A DNA stretch of 59,304 bases from an uncultured Lentisphaerota bacterium (GTDB lineage Bacteria; Verrucomicrobiota; Lentisphaeria; Victivallales; GWF2-50-93). The first letter of the stretch is position 1, and the number at the start of each line of letters is the position of its first letter. The notes under the pieces were generated by a model that saw only the letters and a program-made list of their open reading frames with translations, did not search any database and had not been told where the DNA came from. The stretch is taken from NCBI GenBank assembly GCA_903872565.1, contig CAIQLG010000410.1:1-59304 (forward strand), written 5' to 3'. The translations under genes were made by a program, and so were the position numbers. Below, piece by piece: positions 1-8,910 of this stretch.

Positions 1-2
1 GT

Positions 3-611
3 GCCAATCTCGTTCTTGAGCTTTTCGACTCGCTTGAGTCGAAGAATCACGCGCTAAGTCTGAAAAAAATTGAAAAACTCAGGGCTCTTGATTCCTCGAA
101 TATCTTTCTTGCCAGCCTTGAAATATCCGAAAGAAACAACAAGTTAATCCGTGAAATCCAGCAGATGTTTGACTCTGGAAATCTCAAAGATGCCATATCG
201 GAGGCTGAAAAATACCTTGCAAAATATGGGATGGACGACAGAATCGGCGCAGCCAAGGGCGATCTTGAGACCGTTGCAAAAATCAAGTCTGTGATTGAGG
301 CGTTTGAGGATTCCAACTCGGATTCCGTCAAAATCGCACGCAACGCCGGGGAACTGAAGGAATATTCCAGGAAATATCCGCCTGCGACAATATTTGCGAG
401 TCTCGCAGATGATCAGCTCGCCAGGGCGAGGGAGCTTCGCGAATGGGAGAACCGCAGAACACTTGAAGACATGGAATCGGATTACATGGTTCTGAGCAGG
501 GAAAATCCTCGCCTGGCAGCGGTTGTGTTCGCCTCACTTGCCAGACAGAAAAGAGACAGAAGTTCAAAGACAGACTATGAGCAGGAGATTATAATTAAGG
601 ACGGAAAATAA
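3..611 (+). CDS. Hypothetical helical protein, 5' end cut by window edge
   Basis: The frame is open from base 3 to the TAA at 609-611, about 202 residues, so the true start lies outside the window. I do not recognise the family. The visible part is rich in charged residues and alanine and leucine (LKKIEKLRALDSS, EAEKYLAKYGMDDR, ARELREWENRR), which suggests long helices, possibly TPR-like or coiled coil. There is no membrane segment and no cysteine. The first in-frame ATG (165) is internal, because the helical composition runs unbroken upstream of it. The next gene follows after about 90 bases on the same strand and has its own ribosome binding site. Function unknown. Confidence 0.7.
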   Translation, partial: ANLVLELFDSLESKNHALSLKKIEKLRALDSSNIFLASLEISERNNKLIREIQQMFDSGNLKDAISEAEKYLAKYGMDDRIGAAKGDLETVAKIKSVIEAFEDSNSDSVKIARNAGELKEYSRKYPPATIFASLADDQLARARELREWENRRTLEDMESDYMVLSRENPRLAAVVFASLARQKRDRSSKTDYEQEIIIKDGK

Positions 612-702
612 TTTCTAATTCCACGAAAGGAGGGCCTATCTCAGAAAAATATTTTTCATTTAATCGCAGATTTTAAATTAAAAAAATGAAAGGAAAAAGA
701 TC

Positions 703-1953
703 ATGAAAAAAACGGCATTGACAATTGCGCTGCTCCTAGCCATAACGGTGACAGCATCATTTGTGTTGAGAGCGCAGGAAACTCCGATGGCAAAAGACGA
801 AGGCAAACTAAAAGTTGAAGTCAAGGATTCAGATGCAAAAGACGATGTGAAAAAGGCAGATGCCAAGGCAGATGCGGTACCGGCCAAACCAAAGAAACTC
901 GAGGATCCCCTGGGATTTCTTCCAGACGTAGTTGCGAAAATTGGCGATGCAGCAATCACAAAGGCTGATGTGTTGGAAGAAGCGAAACCTATGCTGCAAG
1001 TCCACAAGACCGATACCTCTGGAAGAAGCGATGACCCGAAATTGTGGCGCCAGATGGCTGACAAGATGATCAATAAACTTGTCGAGACAAAGATTCTTTG
1101 CAACATGGCCAAGAATGCAAATGTGACAGCCACGGATCAGGACGTGGATGCGGAAATTGAAAATCTGAAGAAGGAATTGAAGGAAAACGTCCCCCCTATT
1201 GAATTCTCCGAGTGGCTCAAGATGCAGAATCTCACCGAACAAGGGATAAAGGACAACATGAAGAAGAACGGACACGTCGCCATAAAGAAATGGTACGAGA
1301 CCGTAATTGTTCCGTCGGTGACAAAGGAGGAGATTGAAAAGTATTACAGGGACAACCAGGAAAAGGCCAAGACCGATGGGCTCTGGAATGCCTCCCACAT
1401 CCTGATAAAAACTGAAGCTCCAGACGAAGAAGCGATGGCTAAAATGAGCGAAGCGGATGCCAAAGCCGCAGAGGCCAAATCCGACGAGGCCGCAAAGAAG
1501 AAGGCCGAGGAAATTCTGGCTAAGCTCAAGGCGGGTGGCGACTTTGCAACACTTGCAAAAGAAAACAGTGATTGCCCTTCCGGTAAAAACGGCGGAGACC
1601 TGGGATTTTTTCAGAAAGGCAAAATGGTCAAGGAATTTGAGGATGCAGCAATTGCGCTCAAGCCCGGAGAAACCAGCGGCCTTGTAAAATCAAGCTTCGG
1701 CTATCACATCATCAGGCTGAATAAAAAAGTTGATCCCGGATTCATCCCTCTCGACATGGTCGAAAAAGAAATCAGTGCGATGCTCGCACAGGAGAAGGTG
1801 ATGAAAGCCATGGAAGACTACAAGCAGAAACAGAAGGTCGAGATCTTTTTCAAAGACGACAGTGCAAGTCAAATGATGCCTCCTGGAATGGGGGGGACAC
1901 CTCAGCCGAAGCCCCAGCCGAAGCCGAAGCCTGAACCGCAGCCTGAAAAATAA
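703..1953 (+). CDS. Secreted parvulin-type peptidyl-prolyl cis-trans isomerase (SurA/PrsA-like)
   Basis: A 416-residue secreted folding chaperone. The start ATG follows an AAGGAA ribosome site. Residues 1-25 form a signal peptide (MKKT, then a hydrophobic core, then LRAQE). A lysine- and aspartate-rich linker follows, then a SurA N-like helical domain (about 75-200), then one rotamase domain (about 227-343) with the family landmarks NASHILIK, GGDFATLAKENSDCPSG, GGDLGFFQKGKM and FGYHIIRL. The rotamase carries an unusual alanine/lysine-rich insertion of about 30 residues after its first strand. The tail is a proline/lysine/glutamine repeat (PKPQPKPKPEPQ). By family it isomerises prolyl bonds and helps outer-membrane or periplasmic proteins fold. 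The next gene begins directly after the stop. Confidence 0.9.
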   Translation: MKKTALTIALLLAITVTASFVLRAQETPMAKDEGKLKVEVKDSDAKDDVKKADAKADAVPAKPKKLEDPLGFLPDVVAKIGDAAITKADVLEEAKPMLQVHKTDTSGRSDDPKLWRQMADKMINKLVETKILCNMAKNANVTATDQDVDAEIENLKKELKENVPPIEFSEWLKMQNLTEQGIKDNMKKNGHVAIKKWYETVIVPSVTKEEIEKYYRDNQEKAKTDGLWNASHILIKTEAPDEEAMAKMSEADAKAAEAKSDEAAKKKAEEILAKLKAGGDFATLAKENSDCPSGKNGGDLGFFQKGKMVKEFEDAAIALKPGETSGLVKSSFGYHIIRLNKKVDPGFIPLDMVEKEISAMLAQEKVMKAMEDYKQKQKVEIFFKDDSASQMMPPGMGGTPQPKPQPKPKPEPQPEK

Positions 1954-2520
1954 TTGAAAAGCGATGATTTGCTACAGCTCCTGCGTTCGCGCAGGAGCTG
2001 TAGACATTACAGGGTTGACCTTCCGATCGAAGACGACAAGATAAAATTTTGTCTTGAAGCCGCCAGATCCGCCCCTTCCGCCTGCAACAGTCAACCATGG
2101 CGTTTCGTAATCGTCCGTGAGGAATTCACCCGCAGAGAAATATGCGCAAAAGGTTTTCTCCCTGGAATCTCGATGCCTTGGGCAGTTGATGCACCTGTAG
2201 TTGTCGCACTATGTGCAGATCTCAGCCTCATAACCCACAAGATCGCCCCCGTAATATCCAATATCCCATATTATATGATTGACATAGGCATAGCGGGCGA
2301 ACATTTCGTACTCGCGGCCGAATCGCTCGGCCTCGGCACCTGCTGGATCGGCTGGATAAATGAAAAAACAATAAGAAAAATCCTCTCGATCCCGTCCCGG
2401 GTACGCGTATTGTCAATCATAACATTAGGTTATCCAGCCAAGACAAAGGACCAAGCTTCGGAAAGACTCCCTGCAGAAAAAATCTCGTTCAACGAGAAAT
2501 GGAACGGGGGAAATAAATGA
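1954..2520 (+). CDS. Nitroreductase-family flavoprotein
   Basis: A 188-residue FMN-dependent nitroreductase-like oxidoreductase. The N-terminal signature RSRRSCRHY (residues 11-19), the APSACNSQPWRF segment and the GLGTCWIGW segment are typical FMN-contacting elements. The size fits the short single-domain subfamily. The only start that keeps the N-terminal signature is TTG at 1954, immediately after the TAA of the isomerase gene, so translation is probably coupled to it. No separate ribosome site is visible. By family it reduces nitro or quinone compounds with NAD(P)H; the substrate is unknown. Confidence 0.85.
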   Translation: MKSDDLLQLLRSRRSCRHYRVDLPIEDDKIKFCLEAARSAPSACNSQPWRFVIVREEFTRREICAKGFLPGISMPWAVDAPVVVALCADLSLITHKIAPVISNIPYYMIDIGIAGEHFVLAAESLGLGTCWIGWINEKTIRKILSIPSRVRVLSIITLGYPAKTKDQASERLPAEKISFNEKWNGGNK

Positions 2521-2697
2521 GTTACCAACTTTGCCGGAACTAATACCATGTTTTTCCCGCTAAAAACGCCAAATGAACGAAAATACAATTCCCTATTCTC
2601 TCAATCTATCTTGTTATTTTGACACAATAATTATTCCATTTCTCGCGTTATAACTGTCAGAGAGTGTAAAAATAACTGAAATGAAAGGATGAAGATT

Positions 2698-3345
2698 ATG
2701 AAGATGCAAAGACTCGTAATGATCCTGACAGCCGCCATTTTCGTGGCGGGAATCTCAAGCTTCGCTGAAGATAACGGCAACAATGGTACAAAGAAGGTAC
2801 GGAAGCACAGAGAACAAATCCAGAAAAACCAAGAGGCAAGAAAGAAAAATGAGGATGCTGCCGAGAACAAAGGAGAAAACCGGGTTGACAAGAGACAGAG
2901 CAACCAGGAAAAAAGAATCCAGCAAGGAATCAAGAAAGGCTACCTGACAGACTCCGAAGTGGCGACACTCACCACCCAGCAGCAGAAAATCGCCGATCTC
3001 GAAACGTCTTTCAAGGCCGATGGAAAACTCACCAAAGACGAACGCAAACAACTTCAGCAGGAACTGAACACGGCAAGCGCAAACATATGGGCAGAAAAAC
3101 ACGACACGGAAGGCAACCAGATGCCGACATACAGGTTCGGGAAGAATGTTTTCGCAAAAGACTCCATCACAAGCCAGCTTTCAGGAGATATGACAGGCGC
3201 AGACGCCAAAAAAATAGCCGGCGACTTCAGACAAATGATGTCCATCAAGAAAAAGCTCTCCACTGGTGATCTCAGCGACGAGGAACGCACAAAATTGCAG
3301 TCACAATATGATGATTTCCTGAACACTTATTTCGAAACGCGTTGA
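2698..3345 (+). CDS. Secreted, highly charged hypothetical protein
   Basis: About 215 residues. ATG 2698 is preferred over 2689 because AAAGGA at 2684-2689 then sits 8 bases upstream. Residues 1-22 are a signal peptide ending near SSFAED. The mature part starts with a lysine/glutamate/glutamine-rich helix (KVRKHREQIQKNQEARKKNED). It then has two related segments of the form GYLT-x-SE...LETSFKADGKLTKDERKQL and LSTGDLSDEERTKLQ, which look like repeated helical hairpins. There is no cysteine. I do not recognise a characterised family. It may be a periplasmic, EF-hand-free relative of the many GxLTxxE repeat proteins, but that is a guess. An AAATACAATT motif lies upstream at 2581. Confidence 0.75.
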   Translation: MKMQRLVMILTAAIFVAGISSFAEDNGNNGTKKVRKHREQIQKNQEARKKNEDAAENKGENRVDKRQSNQEKRIQQGIKKGYLTDSEVATLTTQQQKIADLETSFKADGKLTKDERKQLQQELNTASANIWAEKHDTEGNQMPTYRFGKNVFAKDSITSQLSGDMTGADAKKIAGDFRQMMSIKKKLSTGDLSDEERTKLQSQYDDFLNTYFETR

Positions 3346-3411
3346 AAAATGATTTTTAAGAAAAATGCATGGCCGTTCTTTTGCAGAAATTCTATTCCTT
3401 GCAATTTTCTA

Positions 3412-3596
3412 TCAAATCAAGCAGATTTTTAAGTTTGCCCCGAAGATCTCCAAGCTTCGGACGAATGCTCTCTTCAAAGTTGCATCCCGAACGGAAGACT
3501 CGAAGTCCTTGCCTGGGAGTTGAGAAAGAATATAGCCAATCTCGTCGAGAATGTGTCGGATATATTCACGCTGCGACAAAGACACGCTGTACCTCA
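3412..3596 (-). pseudogene. Truncated hepT-like (DUF86) toxin remnant
   Basis: From ATG 3596 the minus strand reads MRYSVSLSQREYIRHILDE, then VRDATLKRAFVRSLEIFG. These are the N-terminal half and the central RSLEIIGEA motif region of HepT/DUF86 nuclease-like toxins. The catalytic R-x4-6-H segment and most of the C-terminal helices are missing: the frame stops after about 60 residues. The next frame over reads DLRGKLKNLLDLIENCKE, which resembles a HepT C-terminus, so an internal deletion with a frame change is likely. No MNT nucleotidyltransferase partner is nearby. This explains most of the 350-base gap before lpxB. Confidence 0.5.
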
Positions 3597-3698
3597 TTCT
3601 GTTGAGTTTCAAGTCAGGAAATCTGAAATTGAATAATACGCAAAGGAAGATATATTCCCGGCTTGCTTGCAATCTTTAAACCCGATCCGACATTTTTT

Positions 3699-4853
3699 AT
3701 GGAAAACAAAATTTTGATATGGATATTCGCTGGTGAGGCTTCCGGTGATTTCTACGGTGCGAAACTCGCGAAGGAGCTTTTCGCACTAAAGGGGGATTCC
3801 GTCAAAATTGCCGGAATGGGCTCGCACGAGATGCGGAAGGCCGGAGTCGAAATAATGGTTGACTCGTCCGAACTGGGCATTGTCGGCCTGTTTGAGATTT
3901 TAAAGCACATCGTCACATTCGTCAAAATATTTCTTCGACTAAGGAGTCGCGCATTCAGCGAAAGGCCCGATGTCATTGTCCTGATTGACTACCCGGGCTT
4001 CAATCTGCGCTTTGCGCATGAAATGTACAGCCACAGGCTTCCGGTTGTCTGGTATATCAGCCCGCAGGTATGGGTCTGGGGAAAGCGCAGGATTCCGACA
4101 CTTGCAAAACTGTGCAGGAAAATGCTTGTGATTTTCCCCTTCGAGAAAGAGGTCTATGCAAAGACCAGGCTCGATGTCGAATTCGTAGGGCACCCACTTA
4201 TTGACATAATGAATGAAAACAAGCCAATCGTAATTAGGGATCCGGACAGGTTTCTCCTGCTTCCCGGTAGCCGCAAGGACGAAATAAGGCGGCTTCTCCC
4301 TGTAATGCTTGAGACCGTTCTGCTTATGAAAAAAACAAAACCCGGTTTGAAATATACGATTTCGACGCCCCGCGAGTCAATCAAGGCGATGGTCGAAGAG
4401 ATTGTCGAGGACTTCCGCAGTCGAAATGGCGACGGGCTTCCCGAACTGGAGATTGCCTGTGGCGATACACGCAGATGGCTTTACGAGGCCGCCACGGGGC
4501 TTGCTGCATCCGGAACCGTCACGGTGGAATGCGCGATAGCGGGACTGCCGGTTGTCGTGATCTACCGGGTCAATCCTATGACCTTCTACCTTGGCAAGAT
4601 GGTTATAAGAAAACTTTTCAGGGGTTTCATGACGATGGTCAACATAATCGCCTGCAAGGAGGTTTACAAGGAATATCTACAGCATCTCAATCCGTCGGAA
4701 CTTAAGGATGAGATCATCAAAATACTTCCTGCTGGATCAAGGCGGCAGGAAATAGAAAAAGACATGCTTTCGGTCGTTGAAATGCTTTCAGCCGGTGGCG
4801 GTGGAGCCAGCCGCAAGGCGGCAGATGCCGTGCTGAGCACAATCAAAAAATAA
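3699..4853 (+). CDS. lpxB: Lipid-A-disaccharide synthase
   Basis: LpxB (about 384 residues from this start) joins UDP-2,3-diacylglucosamine and lipid X to form the beta-1,6 disaccharide of lipid A at the inner membrane. Visible family motifs, in order, are AGEASGDFYGAKL near the start, DVIVLIDYPGFNLRFA, WYISPQVWVWG, EFVGHPLID, LLPGSRKDEIRRLLPVML and ASGTVTVECAIAGLPVVVIY. ATG 3699 begins MENKILIW just before the first conserved strand. The TTG 36 bases upstream lacks a well-spaced ribosome site. A small lipoprotein gene follows after 19 bases. The gene shows that the organism makes lipopolysaccharide, or at least lipid A. Confidence 0.93.
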   Translation: MENKILIWIFAGEASGDFYGAKLAKELFALKGDSVKIAGMGSHEMRKAGVEIMVDSSELGIVGLFEILKHIVTFVKIFLRLRSRAFSERPDVIVLIDYPGFNLRFAHEMYSHRLPVVWYISPQVWVWGKRRIPTLAKLCRKMLVIFPFEKEVYAKTRLDVEFVGHPLIDIMNENKPIVIRDPDRFLLLPGSRKDEIRRLLPVMLETVLLMKKTKPGLKYTISTPRESIKAMVEEIVEDFRSRNGDGLPELEIACGDTRRWLYEAATGLAASGTVTVECAIAGLPVVVIYRVNPMTFYLGKMVIRKLFRGFMTMVNIIACKEVYKEYLQHLNPSELKDEIIKILPAGSRRQEIEKDMLSVVEMLSAGGGGASRKAADAVLSTIKK

Positions 4854-4872
4854 AAAAGCTAAGGAGATTTTA

Positions 4873-5148
4873 ATGAAACTTAATCTATTCTCTGGACCGT
4901 CGAAGTTTTTTACAATTGTTGTCGCAGCCATCTGTCTCTGCGGATGTTCCTCCAACTCGGAAGACATGAAATCATTCAGAGAACGGGTGGCGCAGGAGGA
5001 CGAGCTCACCTCCAAGATGATGCAGGACAATCTTGATGACGAGCTGAATCCGGTCGAGCGGCAGGCTGTTGATGCCGTATTCGAGAAAAACACTAAGGAG
5101 AAGGAAAGGACCGACCAAGAGATTTTCAAGGATACTCCAAAGGAATAA
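4873..5148 (+). CDS. Small hypothetical lipoprotein
   Basis: 91 residues with an AAGGAG ribosome site before ATG. The N-terminus has a short basic region, a hydrophobic core (FFTIVVAAICLCG) and the lipobox LCGC, so the mature protein should be lipidated on Cys25. The remainder (SSNSEDMKSFRERVAQEDE and onward) is acidic and helical, with no known domain. It lies 19 bases after lpxB and is probably co-transcribed, so an outer-membrane-associated role is plausible, but nothing shows the function. Confidence 0.75.
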   Translation: MKLNLFSGPSKFFTIVVAAICLCGCSSNSEDMKSFRERVAQEDELTSKMMQDNLDDELNPVERQAVDAVFEKNTKEKERTDQEIFKDTPKE

Positions 5149-5164
5149 ACTCAAGGTGGCCGTT

Positions 5165-5329
5165 GGTCTCAAGCAAATCCGAAATCCGAATATCGAAATC
5201 CTAAACAATAATGAATATTTAAATTCAAATATTGAAACAAAGATTGAAACTTTGCTTTTTTTGTTTTGAATTTTAAGCTTTGGAAATTCGAATTTGTTTC
5301 GGTTTTCGTGCTTCGAATTTCGAATTTTT
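5165..5329. repeat. Low-complexity AAATCCGAA/TTCGAATTT intergenic repeat
   Basis: The space between the convergent lipoprotein gene and aspS is filled by imperfect repeats. On the left are copies of AATCCGAAAT and ATATCGAAATCC; on the right are the complementary AATTCGAATTTG and TTCGAATTTCGAATTT. The two halves can pair imperfectly into a long AT-rich hairpin. Minus-strand translation gives a spurious FRISIFGFRI-type open frame, which I do not count as a gene. It may act as a bidirectional transcription end, because no other terminator is visible here. Confidence 0.5.
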
Positions 5330-7114
5330 CTACTCTTTTTTCTTGTCTTTAGGCTGGACAACGGCTATGTGGAGTTCCCTGAGTTGTTTCGGATCCACTT
5401 CCGAGGGGGCGTTCATCATCAGATCCTGCGCCTGCTGGTTGAACGGGAACGCTATCACCTCGCGGATGTTGGGCTCGTCCGAGATCAGCATTACTATTCT
5501 GTCTATTCCAGGAGCGATCCCGCCGTGGGGCGGAGCACCGAGCTTGAACGCGTTGATCATTCCGCCAAATCTCGTGTCAACCGCTTCTCTCCCGTAGCCG
5601 GCCATCTCGAAGGCCTTGTACATCACATCAGGGCGGTGGTTTCTGATCGCGCCGCTTGAAAGTTCGATTCCGTTGCAGACGATGTCATACTGGAACGCCT
5701 TGATGTCAAGGGGGTTCATCGTGTTAAGCGCCTCGATGCCACCCTGCGGCATCGAAAACGGGTTGTGGCTGAAAATTATATTTCCTGTTTCTTCGTCGAG
5801 CTCATACATCGGGAAATCAACTATCCAGCAGAACTTGAAGCATCCCTGCTCTATGAGATTAAGTCTTTTCGCAAGTTCAGTCCTCACCTGGCCACCGATC
5901 TCGCAGGCTTTCTTCTCCTTGTCGGCAATGAAGAAGATCGCGTCACCGTCGGAAATGTTTCCGGCCTCCTCTACTTTCCTAAGTTCTTCCTGACTCATGA
6001 ATTTCACGATCGGGCTTTTCTTTTCGCCTCCGGAATATACAATGTAGGCCAGCCCCTTCGATCCGATTGACTGGGCGTATACCACCATGTCGTCATAGAA
6101 TTTTCTTGGCTGTCCAGAAATATTTTTCACTGTTATAGCTCTCACGCATCCGCCGCCCTTGACGACATTCGCGAACGCGTTGAACCCGCTTTCCCTGAAT
6201 ATTTCGCTGACATCCACCATTTTGAGCGGATTTCGCAGATCCGGCTTGTCCGTACCATAAGTCTTCATCGCATCCGCGAAGGAAATTCTCACAAACGGCA
6301 GAGCATCAACCTTTTTGGAAGTGAAATCTGTGAAAATCCCGTGGAGGAGCTTCTCCACTACCGCGAACACATCGTCCTGTGTGACGAAACTCATCTCCAT
6401 GTCAAGCTGGTAGAATTCTCCTGGCGACCTGTCCGCCCTGGCATCCTCGTCCCTGAAACAGGGCGCCACCTGGAAGTAGCGGTCGAATCCTGCCACCATA
6501 AGAAGCTGTTTGAACTGCTGGGGTGCCTGCGGGAGCGCATAGAACTTCCCGGGATGTATTCTGCTCGGCACAAGATAGTCGCGCGCCCCCTCGGGCGAAC
6601 TGCTCGTAAGTATCGGCGTCTGATACTCCAGGAATCCCATCTCGACCATACGGCGACGGATTTCCGAAATGACTCTTGATCTGATGACAATGTTCTTGTG
6701 CATCTTGTCCCGCCTCAAATCGAGAAACCTGTACTTAAGCCTGAGATTTTCAGGTGGCGAATCATCCTGCGATATCTGAAATGGAATGACTTCGGTCTCT
6801 CCAAGTATCACCATTTCTTCCGCGACCATTTCTATCTCGCCGGTCGGCAGCTTGGAATTCACCGTCTCCGGTGAACGCGCCACCACACTCCCAGTGAAGC
6901 ATATAACCGTCTCATTGCGCCAACCGCCAATCTCCCTGTAGAAATCCTTCTGCGGGTTTATTACTATCTGAGTCATTCCGTAGTGGTCTCTTAGATCGAT
7001 GAATATAATTCCGCCATGGTCGCGGACGCTGTGAACCCAGCCGGAGATTCGAGCAACCTGGCCAACATCGCCCTTCCTGAGCTGCCCGCAAGTATGTGTC
7101 CTGTATATGTGCAT
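5330..7114 (-). CDS. aspS: Aspartyl-tRNA synthetase
   Basis: 594 residues, the usual length of the bacterial class IIb enzyme with a GAD insertion. It charges tRNA-Asp (or tRNA-Asp/Asn in non-discriminating types) in the cytoplasm. The N-terminal OB-fold anticodon-binding domain ([34 protein letters not shown]) is followed by class II motif 2 ([19 protein letters not shown]), the GAD domain, and motif 3 near the C-terminus ([13 protein letters not shown]). The ATG start directly precedes the conserved YRTHTCG segment. The gene stands alone, with repeats on both sides. Confidence 0.95.
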   Translation of the reverse strand: MHIYRTHTCGQLRKGDVGQVARISGWVHSVRDHGGIIFIDLRDHYGMTQIVINPQKDFYREIGGWRNETVICFTGSVVARSPETVNSKLPTGEIEMVAEEMVILGETEVIPFQISQDDSPPENLRLKYRFLDLRRDKMHKNIVIRSRVISEIRRRMVEMGFLEYQTPILTSSSPEGARDYLVPSRIHPGKFYALPQAPQQFKQLLMVAGFDRYFQVAPCFRDEDARADRSPGEFYQLDMEMSFVTQDDVFAVVEKLLHGIFTDFTSKKVDALPFVRISFADAMKTYGTDKPDLRNPLKMVDVSEIFRESGFNAFANVVKGGGCVRAITVKNISGQPRKFYDDMVVYAQSIGSKGLAYIVYSGGEKKSPIVKFMSQEELRKVEEAGNISDGDAIFFIADKEKKACEIGGQVRTELAKRLNLIEQGCFKFCWIVDFPMYELDEETGNIIFSHNPFSMPQGGIEALNTMNPLDIKAFQYDIVCNGIELSSGAIRNHRPDVMYKAFEMAGYGREAVDTRFGGMINAFKLGAPPHGGIAPGIDRIVMLISDEPNIREVIAFPFNQQAQDLMMNAPSEVDPKQLRELHIAVVQPKDKKKE

Positions 7115-7270
7115 AATCTTTCAATCTTTCATTTTTCGTTGATTTTTAAAAGGAAAAAGAGCGGTAATCTAGCATAGGAAATGCAATTTACCTCGAATAT
7201 ATAGTAAAATCATACGCTTTTTTGCCTTTGGGGCTGTTCATAAATAAATTTTACAATTTGGCGGGAGCGC

Positions 7271-7349
7271 CAGGCCGCCGAACACAAGGAATGAGGAATG
7301 AGCATATTAAAATATGTAGATGACGAATGACGCCGTGTTCGGCGGCCTG
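7271..7349. repeat. Perfect 15-bp inverted repeat with 49-base loop
   Basis: CAGGCCGCCGAACAC (7271-7285) is matched exactly by GTGTTCGGCGGCCTG (7335-7349). The flanking GCGCCAG and CTGGCGC extend the symmetry imperfectly. The GC-rich arms stand in an AT-rich 424-base gene-free gap (7115-7538) upstream of the COG3323 gene. The rest of that gap shows only AT-rich sequence and a GCATAGGAAATGCAATTT stretch. It looks like a dispersed palindromic element rather than a terminator, because no T-run follows. Confidence 0.6.
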
Positions 7350-7538
7350 CCGCCTCGCCCCGGAGGGCTGGCGCTTTTCCGGCATTGTTTCACCGTCAAA
7401 ACAGTCCGGGAATTTTCAATTAATGTTAATTTTATGTTTTTTTTCAATTCAAAGGCTGATTTGACGCAAATCTGATTTATAGTTACGATTCGAATTTTAA
7501 ATGATTGTTTAATTTCCAAAATAATATGGAGTGGAAAA

Positions 7539-7946
7539 ATGATTGAAGCTTATAAGCTGGAATTCTATGTTCCTGAATCTCACGTCGACAAAGTAAAAAT
7601 GGCCGTGTTCAAGGCCGGAGCCGGGAAAGTTGGAAACTATGACTGTTGCTGCTGGGAGACCAAAGGCAAAGGCCAGTTTCGCCCCTGCGAGGGCAGTCAG
7701 CCCTTCGTAGGCACAAAGGATAAAATAGAAAAGGTCGAGGAAATAAAGGTTGAACTCATCGTCCCGGAAGAAAATATGGATGCCACGGTTGAGGCGCTTA
7801 TGAACTCGCATCCCTATGAAACCCCGTCTTATCAGTATTGGAAGGTCAACGCCCCAGACGCCTCCGAATACGAAAATGAGGAAGAGGAGGAGGAGCTTGA
7901 AGAGGACGTTGTTGAAGAGGGTGTTGACAAAGCTCCTGACGCCTGA
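7539..7946 (+). CDS. COG3323 / NIF3-associated YqfO-like domain protein
   Basis: 135 residues with a GGAG ribosome site. The first 105 residues match the small ferredoxin-like (CutA-like) domain that also occurs as an insertion in NIF3/YqfO proteins: YKLEFYVPESHVDKVK, GAGKVGNYDCCCWET, GQFRPCEGSQPFVG and MNSHPYETPSYQYWKV. The Cys-rich DCCCWE and the HPYETP strand are hallmark features. The C-terminus adds an unusual acidic tail (EENEEEEEELEEDVVEEG-type composition). Stand-alone members are often annotated NGG1p-interacting factor NIF3; the biochemical role is not established. The start codon directly precedes the first strand. Confidence 0.75.
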   Translation: MIEAYKLEFYVPESHVDKVKMAVFKAGAGKVGNYDCCCWETKGKGQFRPCEGSQPFVGTKDKIEKVEEIKVELIVPEENMDATVEALMNSHPYETPSYQYWKVNAPDASEYENEEEEEELEEDVVEEGVDKAPDA

Positions 7947-8022
7947 TGCCGGGCAATTTAGTCCCTTGCGGGAAATTATGACAAACGAATTTGTCGGGAA
8001 TAAATATTCAATTTCCCATACT

Positions 8023-8175
8023 ATAAGTTTATCCCGTAGGGATTACAGCTATTAGCCGGGTGGTTAGTCCGCAGTGGCGGACGACGATACTGGTTTTTAT
8101 TCATGATCCCGGTGGTGTCAGTCTCGTTTCTCGACTTCAACCACCGGCTGATCGCTGTCAACCCGCCGGGTTGAT
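8023..8175. repeat. Dispersed structured repeat, copy A
   Basis: This gene-free stretch holds a chain of short palindromes: ATCCCGTAGGGAT (8031-8043), a GCCGGGTGGTT / AACCACCGGC pair (about 8055 and 8139) and CAACCCGCCGGGTTG (8159-8173). The same order of elements (TTTATCCC...GGATTA...AGC.ATTAGCC...AACCACCG.CT.AT.GCGATG) recurs in degraded form at 18742-18810. Two copies of a CAATTTCCCATACTAT motif bracket it, at 8010 and 8225. It has no coding capacity. It resembles the transcribed REP-like repeats common in PVC genomes. Confidence 0.55.
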
Positions 8176-8256
8176 AAGAAACATTATTGGAAATTAAGTG
8201 TTTCCCCACGACAGAAACAAAATACAATTTCCCATACTATTAAATTAAGTGATGTC

Positions 8257-8895
8257 ATGTTCATAAATCTTCTTTCAAGAGATCCGAATCTCTATTTCAG
8301 CTTGGTGATCATTATCACTTTCTCGATCTGCTTTCACGAATACTGCCACGCCAGGGCGGCACTCTGGCAGGGCGATCACACTGCGGCAATGCAGGGGCAT
8401 CTCACGCTCAATCCACTGAAACAGATGGGAGTGATGTCCATAATCATGCTCCTGGTGGTCGGGATATCCTGGGGCGCAGTGCCGGTCAACCCTGGAAATA
8501 TGAGAAAAAGATACAGTGATGCACTGGTCGCTTTTGCAGGGCCGGCTGCGAATATCGCGCTTTTCCTTACATTCGCCTTTCTGACGGCAATTTCCGTGAA
8601 GTTCGGGAAAAATCCGACAATAACGGATTCCGCAACGAATTTTCTCTTCTCCGGAGCAGTTTTAAATGTCGTCCTTTTCCTATTCAACATGCTTCCTGTG
8701 CCTCCGCTGGATGGGTTCAATGTTTTTACATACCTTTTCCCTGCAATGAACAGGATTAACCAGGAAATAAGGAATGGAATGTTGTTCCTTCTATTCATGA
8801 TAGCCTTTGTTTCATTCAAATACTTTTATGCGCTGGGAGAGTTCCTGACAAATCTTGTCATTATTGCATTCTTTCGTATCCTCAACTTGTTCTGA
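8257..8895 (+). CDS. Site-2 protease family (M50) membrane metalloprotease
   Basis: 212 residues with about five membrane segments. HEYCH at residues 27-31 is the zinc-binding HExxH motif in the first helix. PVPPLDGFNVF (about 147-157) is the conserved NxxPxPPLDG-type third zinc ligand in a later helix. Size and topology fit the short S2P/rhomboid-like M50B subfamily without a PDZ domain. Members cleave substrates within the membrane; the substrate is unknown here. A CAATTTCCCATACTATTAAATTAAG element ends about 12 bases before the ATG. xseA follows 15 bases downstream. Confidence 0.88.
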   Translation: MFINLLSRDPNLYFSLVIIITFSICFHEYCHARAALWQGDHTAAMQGHLTLNPLKQMGVMSIIMLLVVGISWGAVPVNPGNMRKRYSDALVAFAGPAANIALFLTFAFLTAISVKFGKNPTITDSATNFLFSGAVLNVVLFLFNMLPVPPLDGFNVFTYLFPAMNRINQEIRNGMLFLLFMIAFVSFKYFYALGEFLTNLVIIAFFRILNLF

Positions 8896-8910
8896 ACAGG
8901 AGACTTGTGC

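Noticed and set aside
4972-5361. 129-residue minus-strand open frame with FRISIFGFRI
   Set aside because: It is a translation of the AAATCCGAA-type intergenic repeat and overlaps the lipoprotein gene; no ribosome site.
7307-7519. 70-residue minus-strand open frame
   Set aside because: It covers the inverted repeat arm and AT-rich sequence, with no family match or ribosome site.
8023-8175. CRISPR-like array
   Set aside because: Palindromes here are not regularly spaced and no unique spacers or cas genes are present.
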